A stretch of DNA of 64,000 nucleotides from Variovorax gossypii (lineage in GTDB: Bacteria > Pseudomonadota > Gammaproteobacteria > Burkholderiales > Burkholderiaceae_C): contig NZ_RXOE01000009.1 of the NCBI RefSeq assembly GCF_003965815.1, positions 1-64,000 of the forward strand, in the 5' to 3' direction. This document shows positions 54,202-62,966 of the stretch, one piece after another (the stretch's first letter is position 1; each line of letters opens with the position of its first letter). Both the position numbers and the translations under genes were made by a program. Below the pieces are notes generated by a model, which was given only the letters and a program-made list of their open reading frames with translations, was not told the DNA's origin and made no database searches.

Positions 54202-54474
54202 CTAGCGGCCCTTCTTCTGCTTGTCGTACTTGCGCCAGTACTGGAATTCATCCTCGTGCACCTCGAGGTCGATCTCCGAGATGCGCGACTGCAGCCGCTC
54301 CTGCACCTCGGCCACCGCCCGGTTGTAGACCAGCGGCCCGATCTCCTCGAGGAAAAAGCCGAGCAGCGCGCCGGCCGCGATGTTGCCGATGGGCTCTTCC
54401 ATGTTCTCGCGGAAATAGCGTTCGATGGAGGTGATGGCCTGCTGGCGGGCTTCCTTCGGGATCTCGATGGTCAT
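54202..54474 (-). CDS. DUF2164 domain protein
   Basis: Small cytoplasmic protein, 90 aa. The DUF2164 pattern is clear: EIPKEARQQAITSIERYFRENMEEPIGNIAAGALLGFFLEEIGPLVYNRAVAEVQERLQ in several short helices, then VDEF-like DLEVHEDEFQYWRKYDKQ. Function unknown; the family is widespread in bacteria. Single gene. Confidence 0.85.
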   Translation of the reverse strand: MTIEIPKEARQQAITSIERYFRENMEEPIGNIAAGALLGFFLEEIGPLVYNRAVAEVQERLQSRISEIDLEVHEDEFQYWRKYDKQKKGR

Positions 54475-54603
54475 GCGTCTTCCTTCCTCGGGAGGTTCGG
54501 GCCGTCGATTGTGCCGGCCACCTTTCGTGCCTTTGGTTTCGTGCCCTTGGCGCCCTTCGCTACCATGCGCGCTCACAACAACACCACACCGGAGACACAC
54601 ACC

Positions 54604-55791
54604 ATGAAGTTCCGCCCCGCCGCGCTCGCGGCCCTTGCCCTCGCGGCACTCGCCGGCTGCACGAACCTCACCCCCACCGTGCCCCAGCGCCAGCTGATGC
54701 TGGTCGCCAACGACGAGAAGCAGTCGTGGAACGACGCCGGCGCGGTGATCCTCGGCCCGATGGGGCGCGACACCGTGCAGGTGCTGGACATCGGCACCGA
54801 TCCGCTGGCGCCCAAGGTGCTCGGCACGCTGCAGCTGGACAACACCATCGCCGGCCCGCCGACCAACCTCGCGATCACGCCCGGCGAGACGCTGGCGCTG
54901 GTCGCCAACTCGCTCAACGTGATCGAGGAGAACGGCGCGCGCAAGCAGGTGCCCGACAACCGGCTCTTCGTGATCGACCTGACCACCACGCCGCCCAAGC
55001 TGCTCGACACGCTGCAGGTCGGCAAGCAGCCCTCGGGCCTGTCGATCAACCGCACGGGCGACCTGGCACTGGTGGCCAACCGTGCCGACAACTCGGTGAG
55101 CGTGCTGCGCATCTCGGGCAAGAAGGTGACGCTGGTCGACACCGTCGCCATGGGCGACTCGGTGGCGCACGTGCGCTTCACGCCCGACGGCAAGCGCGCG
55201 CTGGCGGCCAAGTTCCCGAGCCACAAGATCGCGCTGCTCGAGGTGAACGGCGAGAAGGTCAGCTACAACAAGCTCGACCTCGCCGCCGGCCTGTGGCCCT
55301 ACAACGTTGACGTGACGCCCGACGGCAAGCTCGCGCTCACCGCCGACAACGGCAACTCGGGCGCCTCCGACGGCCAGGTCGACACGGTCAGCGTGATCGA
55401 CATGGAAGCCGCGCCGCCGCGCGTGATCGACAAGGTGGTCGTCGGCGACGGCCCCGAGGGCCTGGCCGTGAGCCCGACCGGCCGGCACGCCGTGGCGGTG
55501 ATCCTGCGCGGCAGCAACGCGGCGAAGAACGCCTACTTCTACAACCGCAACGGCTCGGTGGTGCTGCTGAAGATCGACGGCAAGAAGGTCACGCGCGCCA
55601 ACGAGGTGGTGGTGCGCGGGCTGCCCGAAGGCGCGGTGTGGAGCGCCGACGGGAAATACCTGTACGTGGGGAATTTCATCGACCAGGACATCACGATCCT
55701 GCGGCTCGATGGAGACACGCTGGTGCCGACGGGCAAGTCGTTCCAGCTGCAGGGCCATCCGGCTGCGATGCGCGGGAAAATGACGCACTGA
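54604..55791 (+). CDS. YncE-like beta-propeller lipoprotein
   Basis: Protein of 395 aa. A lipoprotein signal (lipobox LAALAGC, cysteine at about 19) leads to a seven-bladed propeller with repeated blades such as PSGLSINRTGDLALVANRADNSVSVLRI, YNVDVTPDGKLALTADNG and EGAVWSADGKYLYVGNFIDQDITILRL. The closest type is the lactonase/YVTN family (YncE). In E. coli YncE is periplasmic and iron-regulated; whether this protein is an enzyme is unclear. A small membrane-protein gene follows by 33 nt. Confidence 0.85.
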   Translation: MKFRPAALAALALAALAGCTNLTPTVPQRQLMLVANDEKQSWNDAGAVILGPMGRDTVQVLDIGTDPLAPKVLGTLQLDNTIAGPPTNLAITPGETLALVANSLNVIEENGARKQVPDNRLFVIDLTTTPPKLLDTLQVGKQPSGLSINRTGDLALVANRADNSVSVLRISGKKVTLVDTVAMGDSVAHVRFTPDGKRALAAKFPSHKIALLEVNGEKVSYNKLDLAAGLWPYNVDVTPDGKLALTADNGNSGASDGQVDTVSVIDMEAAPPRVIDKVVVGDGPEGLAVSPTGRHAVAVILRGSNAAKNAYFYNRNGSVVLLKIDGKKVTRANEVVVRGLPEGAVWSADGKYLYVGNFIDQDITILRLDGDTLVPTGKSFQLQGHPAAMRGKMTH

Positions 55792-55824
55792 CCGACCAGC
55801 ACTCCTGCGAAAGAACGAAGACCC

Positions 55825-56040
55825 ATGGCGCAACCCAAACGACCTCTCCGCACGCTCGAACGCGGCATCCTCTGCCTCGTGATCGGCGTCGCAGTCCTGC
55901 TGGGGCCGCGTTTCCTGCAGGGCACGCGCTGGTTCGAGATGGTCGCGGGGGCCTATCTGGTGGGCTGGTTCGCGGTGGTGCTGGGCGTGGCGCTGATCGT
56001 GGTCGAACTGGTGAAGCTCGGCAGATCGCGCCGGCAATAA
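55825..56040 (+). CDS. Small two-helix membrane protein
   Basis: Protein of 71 aa with two hydrophobic segments (about 14-28 and 37-62) and basic ends. I do not recognise a family. It starts 33 nt after the propeller gene and is followed directly by a terminator, so the two probably form an operon. Confidence 0.7.
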   Translation: MAQPKRPLRTLERGILCLVIGVAVLLGPRFLQGTRWFEMVAGAYLVGWFAVVLGVALIVVELVKLGRSRRQ

Positions 56041-56041
56041 A

Positions 56042-56063
56042 AAACCCGCCTCGCGGCGGGTTT
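56042..56063. terminator. Bidirectional rho-independent terminator
   Basis: AAACCCGCC pairs with GGCGGGTTT around a TCGC tetraloop, overlapping the end of the small membrane-protein gene. It can stop transcription from both sides and separates that gene from the convergent DUF808 gene. Confidence 0.85.
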
Positions 56064-56086
56064 CGTTGGCAGTCGGCAGGCGCGCG

Positions 56087-56995
56087 TCAGGCCTTCTTGC
56101 CGCGCATCTTGCCGACCAGTTCCACCACCGCCAGCACGATGGCACCGGCCACGATGCCCACGCCGGCATTCACGCCCATCGAGCCCAGCGTGCCGAACAC
56201 GCCGCCCGTGGCCTTGGCCCAGTCTTCGACCGCATGGCCCAGTGCCGGCACGCCGTGCACCAGGATGCCGCCGCCCACGAGGAACATCGCGGCCGTGCCG
56301 GCCACCGACAGCGCCTTCATGAGCCAGGGCGCTGCCGCCAGGATGCCGCGGCCCAGCGCCCGTGCGCCAGCACTGGCGCGCTGGCTCAGGTAGAGGCCCG
56401 CGTCGTCGAGCTTCACGATGCCGGCCACGAGGCCGTAGACGCCGATGGTCATGATGAGCGCGATGCCGACCAGCACGCTCAGCTGCGTCGTGAAAGGCTG
56501 GCCCTGCACGGTGCCCAGCGTGATGGCGATGATTTCGGCCGAGAGGATGAAGTCGGTGCGCACCGCGCCCTTGATCTTGTCCTTCTCGACCGCCACCACG
56601 TCGACAGATGTGTCGGCCACGGCCTTCTCGTGGCGCTGCGTGTCTGCGTCGTGCTCCTTCTTGTGCAGGAACTTGTGGGCGAGCTTTTCGGCGCCCTCGA
56701 AGCACAGGAAGGCGCCGCCGATCATCAGCAGCGGCGTGACCAGCCAGGGCAGCCAGGTGCCGATGGCCAGCGCGGCGGGCACGAGGATCGCCTTGTTGAT
56801 GAAGGAGCCCTTGCACACGGCCCACACGACCGGAATCTCGCGCTCCGCCTTGACACCCGTGACCTGCTGCGCGTTGAGCGCGAGGTCGTCGCCCAGCACG
56901 CCGGCTGTCTTCTTGGCGGCTACCTTGGTAAGGACCGATACGTCGTCGAGGACGGTCGCGATGTCGTCGAGCAGCAGGAGCAGGCTGGAGGCCAT
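56087..56995 (-). CDS. DUF808 (YedI-like) membrane protein
   Basis: Membrane protein of 302 aa in the DUF808 family. Typical opening ASSLLLLLDDIATVLDDVSVLTKVAAKKTAGVLGDDLALNAQQV and later membrane segments (about 70-100, 160-200, 225-250, 265-290). The function is unknown. Single gene; its upstream gap to the PepSY gene has no clear signals. Confidence 0.9.
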   Translation of the reverse strand: MASSLLLLLDDIATVLDDVSVLTKVAAKKTAGVLGDDLALNAQQVTGVKAEREIPVVWAVCKGSFINKAILVPAALAIGTWLPWLVTPLLMIGGAFLCFEGAEKLAHKFLHKKEHDADTQRHEKAVADTSVDVVAVEKDKIKGAVRTDFILSAEIIAITLGTVQGQPFTTQLSVLVGIALIMTIGVYGLVAGIVKLDDAGLYLSQRASAGARALGRGILAAAPWLMKALSVAGTAAMFLVGGGILVHGVPALGHAVEDWAKATGGVFGTLGSMGVNAGVGIVAGAIVLAVVELVGKMRGKKA

Positions 56996-57111
56996 TGGCA
57001 GGATTCAGGCTGAAAAAGAAGCGGCGAGCTTATCCGCAGCCGCTGCCCGCCCCGTCAATACCCGTACGGGGGCGCTCCCCGAGCAGGCACCGGAGCGGGT
57101 CCGGGAGCGGT

Positions 57112-57801
57112 TCAGAGAGCGCCGAGCGCGATGACGAGCACGGCCGCCAGCGAGGCACCGAACAGCGCCAGGCCCACGCGACGGCGGCGATGCGTGAGCA
57201 TCCACAGCGCCACGCCCGAGATCGACAGGAAGATCAGGCTGCCGGCCAGCGTGTCGACCAGCAGGATCCACGGCAGCGGCATGGCGCCGCCCTTGTGCAT
57301 GTTGGTGAGCGTGGCCACGATGCCGTTGTGCGTGGTGGTGACGCCCACCGAGCGGTTGCCCTGCCAGTACTCGGCCTGCACGATCTCGTTGGGGCCGCCG
57401 AAGTTGAACACCCAGTGCGCGGGCTGAGTGAGGGCCGGAGCGCTCTTGTCGCCCTTGTCGGCCCAGGCGACGGGCTTGGAGGGCTCGATGCGGCTGGAGT
57501 TGGGCGGGCCGCTCATGCGCAGCGCCTCCTGCAGCCAGCGGCTCATGGCCTCGGGCGTTTCCGGCACCGGGTCGGGCAGCGCGAGCTGGGCGCGCGTGCG
57601 CTCCTGGGCCTGCGGCAGCTTCATCACGTTGCGGTGATTGAGCCAGATGCCGCTGAAGCCGAACAGCAGCCCCAGCACCGCGCCCCAGAGGCCGAACCAG
57701 CCGTGGGTGCGACGAATCCACTGCACTGCGGCCGTGCGCCGCTGGTGCGAACGCACACGCGCGGCGTGGCCGAGGGAAGAAGAACCGCCGGCGGCGTCCA
57801 T
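57112..57801 (-). CDS. PepSY-associated membrane protein
   Basis: Protein of 229 aa. One membrane segment (about 35-55, RRTHGWFGLWGAVLGLLFGFSGIWLNHR) precedes a periplasmic PepSY-type domain, and two segments follow near the C-terminus. This is the PepSY-TM plan seen in uptake-linked reductases and peptidase inhibitors. The start at 57801 lies 14 nt after the GNAT stop on the same strand, so they are probably cotranscribed. It may act in metal or electron transfer at the membrane; this is inferred from relatives only. Confidence 0.82.
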   Translation of the reverse strand: MDAAGGSSSLGHAARVRSHQRRTAAVQWIRRTHGWFGLWGAVLGLLFGFSGIWLNHRNVMKLPQAQERTRAQLALPDPVPETPEAMSRWLQEALRMSGPPNSSRIEPSKPVAWADKGDKSAPALTQPAHWVFNFGGPNEIVQAEYWQGNRSVGVTTTHNGIVATLTNMHKGGAMPLPWILLVDTLAGSLIFLSISGVALWMLTHRRRRVGLALFGASLAAVLVIALGAL

Positions 57802-57815
57802 GGCGTCGCGCCGGC

Positions 57816-58334
57816 TCAGGCCACGTTGCGCTTGAGGCGGATTTCCTCGATGCGCACGGTGCCGATGGCGGTGGTCTTGGCGGTCTTCATCTCGCGCTTG
57901 AAGCCCGCGAGTTCGTGGAAGCGCATGGCGCGGTCGTTGCGGATCGGCACCCAGATGGTGACCGTGGTGCAGCCCTCGTCCTCGAGGCCTTCGCGGGCGG
58001 CGTCCCAGAGGGCCACGCCGGCGCCCTTGCCCCAGTGCTCGGGCTTGACGTAGATGGCCCAGATCTCGCCGGTGGTCGGCGGGGTCTTGGGGTCGCGCGA
58101 GCGGTCGAAGCCCACGAAGCCCACGATCTCGCTGCCGTGCACCACCACATGGACCTGGGGTTCGCTGTACTCGATGGCCTCGCGCCACTTGGCTTCGCGC
58201 GTGGCGGGAGCCAGGGCGCGCAGTTCTTCCTCGGGAAGGATGCCTTCGTAGGCGGCCTTGACGGAGAGTGCGTGGATTTCTGCGACGGCCTTGGCGTCGC
58301 GCAGGGTCGCGGGGCGAACTTCGTAATCTGACAT
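57816..58334 (-). CDS. GNAT-family N-acetyltransferase
   Basis: Acetyltransferase of 172 aa (YEVRPATLRDAKAVAEIHALS opening; acetyl-CoA motif IYVKPEHWGKGAGVALWDAAREGL; VPIRNDRAMRFHELAGF). The substrate is unknown. Start at 58334. It is followed 14 nt later by the PepSY gene, and a divergent small basic protein lies on the other side. Confidence 0.9.
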   Translation of the reverse strand: MSDYEVRPATLRDAKAVAEIHALSVKAAYEGILPEEELRALAPATREAKWREAIEYSEPQVHVVVHGSEIVGFVGFDRSRDPKTPPTTGEIWAIYVKPEHWGKGAGVALWDAAREGLEDEGCTTVTIWVPIRNDRAMRFHELAGFKREMKTAKTTAIGTVRIEEIRLKRNVA

Positions 58335-58421
58335 GAATGCGGGAAATCGGATGGAACCGCGTATTGTCGCCTCACCGCTAAACTGCAGCCCGCATACGTC
58401 GCAACTACAGGAGAAACCGAC

Positions 58422-58571
58422 ATGGCCAAGGGTCAGCAGCGCAGCAACAAGGAAGCGAAGAAACCGAAGAAGGACACCTCGCCGCCCAAGCCCGTGAGCA
58501 CCGGCGGAATCGAGCCTGTCCGCACGGTCACGACCGAGGTGATTCCCCGCGGCAAGCTCAAGAACAAGTAG
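58422..58571 (+). CDS. Small basic Lys-rich protein
   Basis: Protein of 49 aa, MAKGQQRSNKEAKKPKKD at the N-terminus and VIPRGKLKNK at the C-terminus. A strong ribosome-binding site (ACAGGAGAAACCGAC) supports it. I recall similar very short basic proteins of unknown function in many proteobacteria. It is the first of three closely spaced genes with the VF530 and ferredoxin genes; nucleic-acid binding is possible from its charge. Confidence 0.75.
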   Translation: MAKGQQRSNKEAKKPKKDTSPPKPVSTGGIEPVRTVTTEVIPRGKLKNK

Positions 58572-58583
58572 ACAAGCAAGCAA

Positions 58584-58874
58584 GTGACGAACGACTCGCC
58601 CACGCCACCGCCCGCCCCCGCGGCCAGGCAGGCCCAGCCGCGCAATCCGCTGCACGGGGTCACGCTGGAGGCCATCGTCACGGCGCTGGCCGGCCACTAC
58701 GGCTGGCCGAGGCTGAGCGAGCTCGTTCCCATCCGCTGCTTCACGCACGACCCGAGCGTGGGCTCCAGCCTCAGGTTCCTTCGCAAGACGCCCTGGGCGC
58801 GCGAGAAGGTCGAGAGCCTCTATCTCTTCATGCTGCGCGAGCAGCGCCGCGAACAACAACAGCAGCAGCCATGA
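58584..58874 (+). CDS. VF530-family putative DNA-binding protein
   Basis: Protein of 96 aa. After a Pro-rich start the VF530 (DUF2132) domain is unmistakable: NPLHGVTLEAIVTALAGHYGWPRLSELVPIRCFTHDPSVGSSLRFLRKTPWAREKVESLYL. The family fold resembles DNA-binding proteins, but the role is unproven. The start is GTG at 58584. It ends in a Gln-rich tail whose stop overlaps the ferredoxin ATG by 4 nt. Confidence 0.87.
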   Translation: MTNDSPTPPPAPAARQAQPRNPLHGVTLEAIVTALAGHYGWPRLSELVPIRCFTHDPSVGSSLRFLRKTPWAREKVESLYLFMLREQRREQQQQQP

Positions 58875-59158
58875 AGGTCCGGCTCGAGCCTTCGGGCCTC
58901 GACTTCGAGACCGACGGCGACATCACCCTCCTCAAGGCCGCGGAAGCCGCCGGCATCGAGCTTCCGAGTTCGTGCCGCAACGGCACCTGCCGCACCTGCA
59001 TCTGCCTGCGGCTCGCGGGCGAAACCCGCCACATCATCGAATGGCCCGGCCTGAGCGCCGAGGAAAAGGCCGAGGGCTGGATCCTGCCCTGCGTGGCGCA
59101 GGCGCTCGGCGACATCACGCTCGAAGTGCCCGGCGCACGCGCCCTGTTCGCGGATTGA
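58871..59158 (+). CDS. 2Fe-2S ferredoxin-like protein
   Basis: Plant-type ferredoxin of 95 aa. Cluster ligands are in CRNGTCRTC (C-x4-C-x2-C) and the later PCVAQ cysteine, all four present. It carries electrons for an unknown oxygenase or reductase. Its ATG overlaps the VF530 stop (ATGA), so the genes are cotranslated. It converges on the MFS gene with only 6 nt between. Confidence 0.9.
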   Translation: MKVRLEPSGLDFETDGDITLLKAAEAAGIELPSSCRNGTCRTCICLRLAGETRHIIEWPGLSAEEKAEGWILPCVAQALGDITLEVPGARALFAD

Positions 59159-59164
59159 TCGCCG

Positions 59165-60472
59165 TCAGGCCGGCGGCCTGACCGAAGGCGCCGCCACCAC
59201 CAGCCGGTCGCGGTGCGCCAGCGAGGGGAAGATCCTGAACCAGGTCAGCGCGACCAGCATCGTCCCCACTCCGCCCACCACCACCGAGCCGACCGGCCCG
59301 AGCAGTGCCGCCGTGGCGCCCGATTCGAATTCGCCGAGCTGGTTGCTCGCGCCGATGAAGATCGAGTTGACCGCGCTCACCCGCCCGCGCATGGCATCGG
59401 GCGTCTCCAGCTGCACCAGCGTCTGGCGGATCACCACGTTGACCATGTCCGCGCCGCCCGAGACCGCAAGCGCGACCAGCGAGACGACAAAACTCTTCGA
59501 GATGCCGAACACCACCATGCACAGCCCGAAGAGCCCGACCGCCAGCAGCAGCGTGCGGCCCACGTTGCGCTCGACCGGCCTGCGCGTGAGCGCGATGGAC
59601 ATCACCAGCGCCCCCACCGCCGGCGCGCTGCGCAGCAGGCCGAGCCCCCAGGGGCCGGTGTGCAGGATGTCCTTGGCATAGATCGGCAGCAGCGCCACCG
59701 CGCCGCCCAGCAGCACCGCGAACAGGTCGAGCGAGACCGCGCCGAGCACCGGCTTGCGCTTCCAGATGAAGTCGACGCCCGCGAACACCGTGGACAGCGT
59801 GACCGGCTCGCGCGCGGCCGGCGTGTAGGCGTAGCGCAGCCGCAGCACCAGCGCGCAGGCGACGGCGAAGAAGACCAGGCTCGCGCCGTACACCACCGCC
59901 ATGCCCGCCACGAACAGCAGCCCGCCCAGGGCCGGCCCGCCGATGATCGCGCCCTGCATGCCCGCCGAGCTGAAGGCCATCGCGCGCGACAGCATGACAG
60001 GCGGCACCAGCAGCGGCGTCAGCGCCTGCTGGGCCGGCATCTGGAACGCCCGCACCGCGCCCAGCACCAGCGACAGGCCCAGCAGCAGGCCGCGCGTGTC
60101 GTGCTTTTCGAGCACCGCCAGCAGCAGCACGAGCGCCACCAGTCCCTGCACCGCGAAGCAGGCCGCCACGATGCGCCCGCGATGGTGGCGGTCGACGATG
60201 TGTCCGGCCAGCAGCGCCAGCAGCAGCGCGGGCACGAACTGGTAGAGGCCCACCAGGCCCAGGTCCCAGGCGCTGCCGGTGAGCTCGTACATGTGCCAGC
60301 CGATGGCCACCAGCAGCATCTGCGAGGCGGCCGTGCCGAACAGGCGCGCCGTCCACATCTGCATGAAGGGGCGTTCGCGCGTCAGGTCGGAGAAGCTGGG
60401 GGGAGAAGCCGCGGCACCCTGCAGGGCGGCGTCGGGAGAGGGGGAAGCGGAAGCTGGGGCGGGGCCGGACAT
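59165..60472 (-). CDS. MFS transporter, EntS-like
   Basis: Transporter of 435 aa with about twelve membrane segments. It resembles the EntS/enterobactin-exporter group (RLFGTAASQMLLVAIGWHMYELTGSAWDLGLVGLYQFVPALLLALLAGHIVDRHHRGRI). A low-complexity Ala/Pro/Ser-rich N-terminus (about 1-30) precedes the first segment. Start at 60472. It probably exports a small molecule; no biosynthetic genes are near. Confidence 0.87.
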   Translation of the reverse strand: MSGPAPASASPSPDAALQGAAASPPSFSDLTRERPFMQMWTARLFGTAASQMLLVAIGWHMYELTGSAWDLGLVGLYQFVPALLLALLAGHIVDRHHRGRIVAACFAVQGLVALVLLLAVLEKHDTRGLLLGLSLVLGAVRAFQMPAQQALTPLLVPPVMLSRAMAFSSAGMQGAIIGGPALGGLLFVAGMAVVYGASLVFFAVACALVLRLRYAYTPAAREPVTLSTVFAGVDFIWKRKPVLGAVSLDLFAVLLGGAVALLPIYAKDILHTGPWGLGLLRSAPAVGALVMSIALTRRPVERNVGRTLLLAVGLFGLCMVVFGISKSFVVSLVALAVSGGADMVNVVIRQTLVQLETPDAMRGRVSAVNSIFIGASNQLGEFESGATAALLGPVGSVVVGGVGTMLVALTWFRIFPSLAHRDRLVVAAPSVRPPA

Positions 60473-60570
60473 TCGTCCGAGGATAGCCGAGCCCGGATGA
60501 GCAGGGCATGAGGGCCGGCGGCGGCCCCACGCGCCGGCTCGCGGGCTGCTGTCTACACTCGGCGGCTCCC

Positions 60571-61227
60571 ATGACCGCCCCGCCGCCGCTGCAACCCGTT
60601 CACGAAGACGCCCACCTGCTGGTGCTCGACAAGCCAGCCGGCCTGCTCTGCGTGCCCGGCCGCGGCGAAGACAAGCAGGACTGCCTGAGCGCACGCGCCA
60701 TGCGGCAGTGGCCCGACGCGCTGATCGTGCACCGCCTCGACATGGCCACCAGCGGGCTGGTGGTGATGGCACGGGGCATCGAGATGCAGCGGGCGCTGAG
60801 CGCCGAATTCGCCGAGCGCCGGGTGCACAAGCGCTATGAAGCCGTCGTCGACGGCGAAATGCCGCTGCGCGAAGACTGGTCGGTGATCGACGCGCCGCTG
60901 ATGGCCGACTGGCCGCGCCGTCCCCTGCAGAAAATCGACCCGGCCGGCAAGCCCAGCGTCACGCGATGGAAGGCGCTTTCGGTGTTGCCGAGAGAGCCCG
61001 CCGCCACGCATGTACTGCTGGAGCCGTTGACAGGCCGCTCGCACCAGCTGCGCGTGCACCTGCTGTCGATCGGGCATCCGATCCTGGGCGATGCGCTGTA
61101 CGGCGACGCGGCCCTGCAGGCGCGGGCGCCGCGCCTGATGCTGCATGCGAGCGAGCTGGGGTTCGTGCATCCGGCGACGGGGCAGGAGCTTTGCTTCGAG
61201 CGGCCGTCTGGCTTCGTCGTCCCCTGA
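60571..61227 (+). CDS. rluA: RluA-family pseudouridine synthase
   Basis: Pseudouridine synthase of 218 aa. The catalytic motif is VHRLDMATSGLVVMARG, and the others are HLLVLDKPAGLLCVPGR and PLTGRSHQLRVHLLSIGHPILGD. There is no S4 domain and the protein is short, matching RluA, which modifies 23S rRNA position 746 and tRNA position 32. The start at 60571 is preferred to a longer frame at 60508 with no family sequence. The final codons shift to T/G endings. Confidence 0.87.
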   Translation: MTAPPPLQPVHEDAHLLVLDKPAGLLCVPGRGEDKQDCLSARAMRQWPDALIVHRLDMATSGLVVMARGIEMQRALSAEFAERRVHKRYEAVVDGEMPLREDWSVIDAPLMADWPRRPLQKIDPAGKPSVTRWKALSVLPREPAATHVLLEPLTGRSHQLRVHLLSIGHPILGDALYGDAALQARAPRLMLHASELGFVHPATGQELCFERPSGFVVP

Positions 61228-61275
61228 TCCCCGATTCCGCTACGCCGCGGTTTCCGTTGTTGCGGATGCCGCCGC

Positions 61276-61716
61276 TCAGCCGCCCTTGACGACCAGCACG
61301 GGCATGTTCGCATCCTGCAGCACCCGCTGCGTCACGCTGCCCAGCAGCAGTTTCTCGATGCCGCTGCGGCCGTGCGAGCCCATCACGATCAGGTCGGCCG
61401 CGATGGCGATGGCCGTGTCGACGATGCCTTCGTGCACCACGTGGCCGTCGATCACGCGCTGGTCGCTGTGCAGGCCTTCGGCCGCGAGCGCCGCCACGCC
61501 GCGCGCGAGAGCCGCATTGGCGCTGGCGGTGGCCGCCGCGAGGTATTCGTTCTGGCCGAGCGCGTAGTCAGCGCCGACGCCGATGAAGGGATAGTTGTCG
61601 ATCACGTGGATCAGCGTGATGCGGCTACCGAAGGCCAGCGCGAGGCCGCTGGCCTTGCTGACGGCGAGCATGGAAGTTTCGGAGCCGTCGATCGGAACCA
61701 GGATGTGATTGAACAT
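61276..61716 (-). CDS. Universal stress protein (UspA family)
   Basis: Protein of 146 aa. It opens with FNHILVPIDGSETSMLAV and has the ATP-binding motif GSHGRSGIEKLLLGSVTQRVL near the C-terminus, so it is the nucleotide-binding type. Cytoplasmic, with a general stress role. The start is at 61716. It converges on rluA with 48 nt between. Confidence 0.9.
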   Translation of the reverse strand: MFNHILVPIDGSETSMLAVSKASGLALAFGSRITLIHVIDNYPFIGVGADYALGQNEYLAAATASANAALARGVAALAAEGLHSDQRVIDGHVVHEGIVDTAIAIAADLIVMGSHGRSGIEKLLLGSVTQRVLQDANMPVLVVKGG

Positions 61717-61829
61717 GGCGGGACCTCGCTTTCGTTCGCAGACAGACACACGGCCCACATGGGGCCGGCCCCGAATTTAACCGCTGTTGCGCGCCGCAGG
61801 CTGTAGGACTGCCCCGCCGCAGGGTGAGT

Positions 61830-62585
61830 TCAATCCCCCTGGAAACCCTTGGCCCTGCAGGTGATCACGAGCGTGTCGCGCCAGCCCTCGCCGCCCTCCT
61901 CGAGCGGCTGGATCGGCGTCGACTCGTGGATCACGCGTGCATCGTCGAGCACCAGCAGCGTCCACGGCTCGGTCATCGTGAAGCGTTCGCCGCGACGCCC
62001 GTTAGCTTCGAACACGCGCGTCTCGCCGCCCTTGATGCCGTGCCGGCCCACGAGCGCCACCGCCACGAGATCGACCCCGTCACGGTGCGCGCCCTCGGGC
62101 GTGGGACGGCCGATGCCGCCCGCGGTGTCGATGCGGAACTGATGCGCCTCCACGTACCAGCGCTGCGCCTCGCCGCGCATCTCGCTGCTGGCCCTGCCCA
62201 GCTGCTGCAGCAGCCGATGCCACACGGGCTGTGCGACGGTGGCTTCGAGCATCGGCGCGAACCAGCGCTGCATGCCGCCATGCAGCGCGTTGTATTCGAC
62301 CGGCTGCCAATGCGCGCGATGCGGCACCTGCGCCAGCGTGGCCTGCTCGTCGGCCTCCACCGTGAAGCAGGCATGGCGCCGGGTGCGGTAGCGGCCGCCG
62401 TCCTTCAGGTAATCGTCGGGCGGAAGATCGTTCCAGTCCGGGTGCAGCGCTTCGAGCTGCGAGACCGGAACACCGAGCCATTCGCCGACGCCCTGCGGGC
62501 TCAGCACGGCATAGCCCTGGTCGCGCAGCGCGGCGGGCAGCTCGGCGGGAGCGATGAACGGGGGGGTGAATGCGGCGGTGGTCAC
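61830..62585 (-). CDS. 2OG-Fe(II) dioxygenase family protein
   Basis: Protein of 251 aa in the family related to L-isoleucine 4-hydroxylase (PF10014-like). The iron ligands are H and D in EGAHRDGVDLVAV and a later H in VLDDARVIHES, followed by R near the C-terminus for 2-oxoglutarate. It probably hydroxylates an amino acid or peptide. It starts with a GTG at 62585 that overlaps the stop of the DUF427 gene by 4 nt, so the two are coupled. Confidence 0.85.
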   Translation of the reverse strand: MTTAAFTPPFIAPAELPAALRDQGYAVLSPQGVGEWLGVPVSQLEALHPDWNDLPPDDYLKDGGRYRTRRHACFTVEADEQATLAQVPHRAHWQPVEYNALHGGMQRWFAPMLEATVAQPVWHRLLQQLGRASSEMRGEAQRWYVEAHQFRIDTAGGIGRPTPEGAHRDGVDLVAVALVGRHGIKGGETRVFEANGRRGERFTMTEPWTLLVLDDARVIHESTPIQPLEEGGEGWRDTLVITCRAKGFQGD

Positions 62586-62866
62586 TGGGCGCTGACCTTC
62601 ACGTCCTTCCAGAACGCGACGCGGTCGCGGATCTCTTCGGCTTCGGGCTTCGGATCGGCGTAGTACCAGGCGGCGTCGGTGTTGAGCTCGCCGTTGACCA
62701 GGAGCGAGTAGTAGCTCGCGGTGCCCTTCCAGGGGCAGGTGGACCTGTGGTTGCTGAAGGTGACGAAGTCGCGGTTGAGCGCGCTCATCGGGAAATAGTG
62801 GTTGCCTTCGACGAGGACGGTGTCGTCGCTTTCGGCGATGGTTACGCCGTTCCAGGTTGCTTTCAT
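62582..62866 (-). CDS. DUF427 domain protein
   Basis: Small cytoplasmic beta-rich protein, 94 aa, of the DUF427 family: KATWNGVTIAESDDTVLVEGNHYFP, STCPWKGTASYYSLLVNGE and AWYYADPKPEAEEIRDRVAFW. Function unknown. Its stop overlaps the dioxygenase GTG. It lies at the edge of the 778-base non-coding block that separates it from egtD. Confidence 0.92.
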   Translation of the reverse strand: MKATWNGVTIAESDDTVLVEGNHYFPMSALNRDFVTFSNHRSTCPWKGTASYYSLLVNGELNTDAAWYYADPKPEAEEIRDRVAFWKDVKVSAQ

Positions 62867-62966
62867 GGGTTGGGGGTCTCCGGGGGCGGCCGGGTGCCGC
62901 TGTGGGGGTTATTGTGCCGTTGCCGTGGGTTTGGTTTCTTGGTGCTGGTTATCTACCCCCTGCTGG

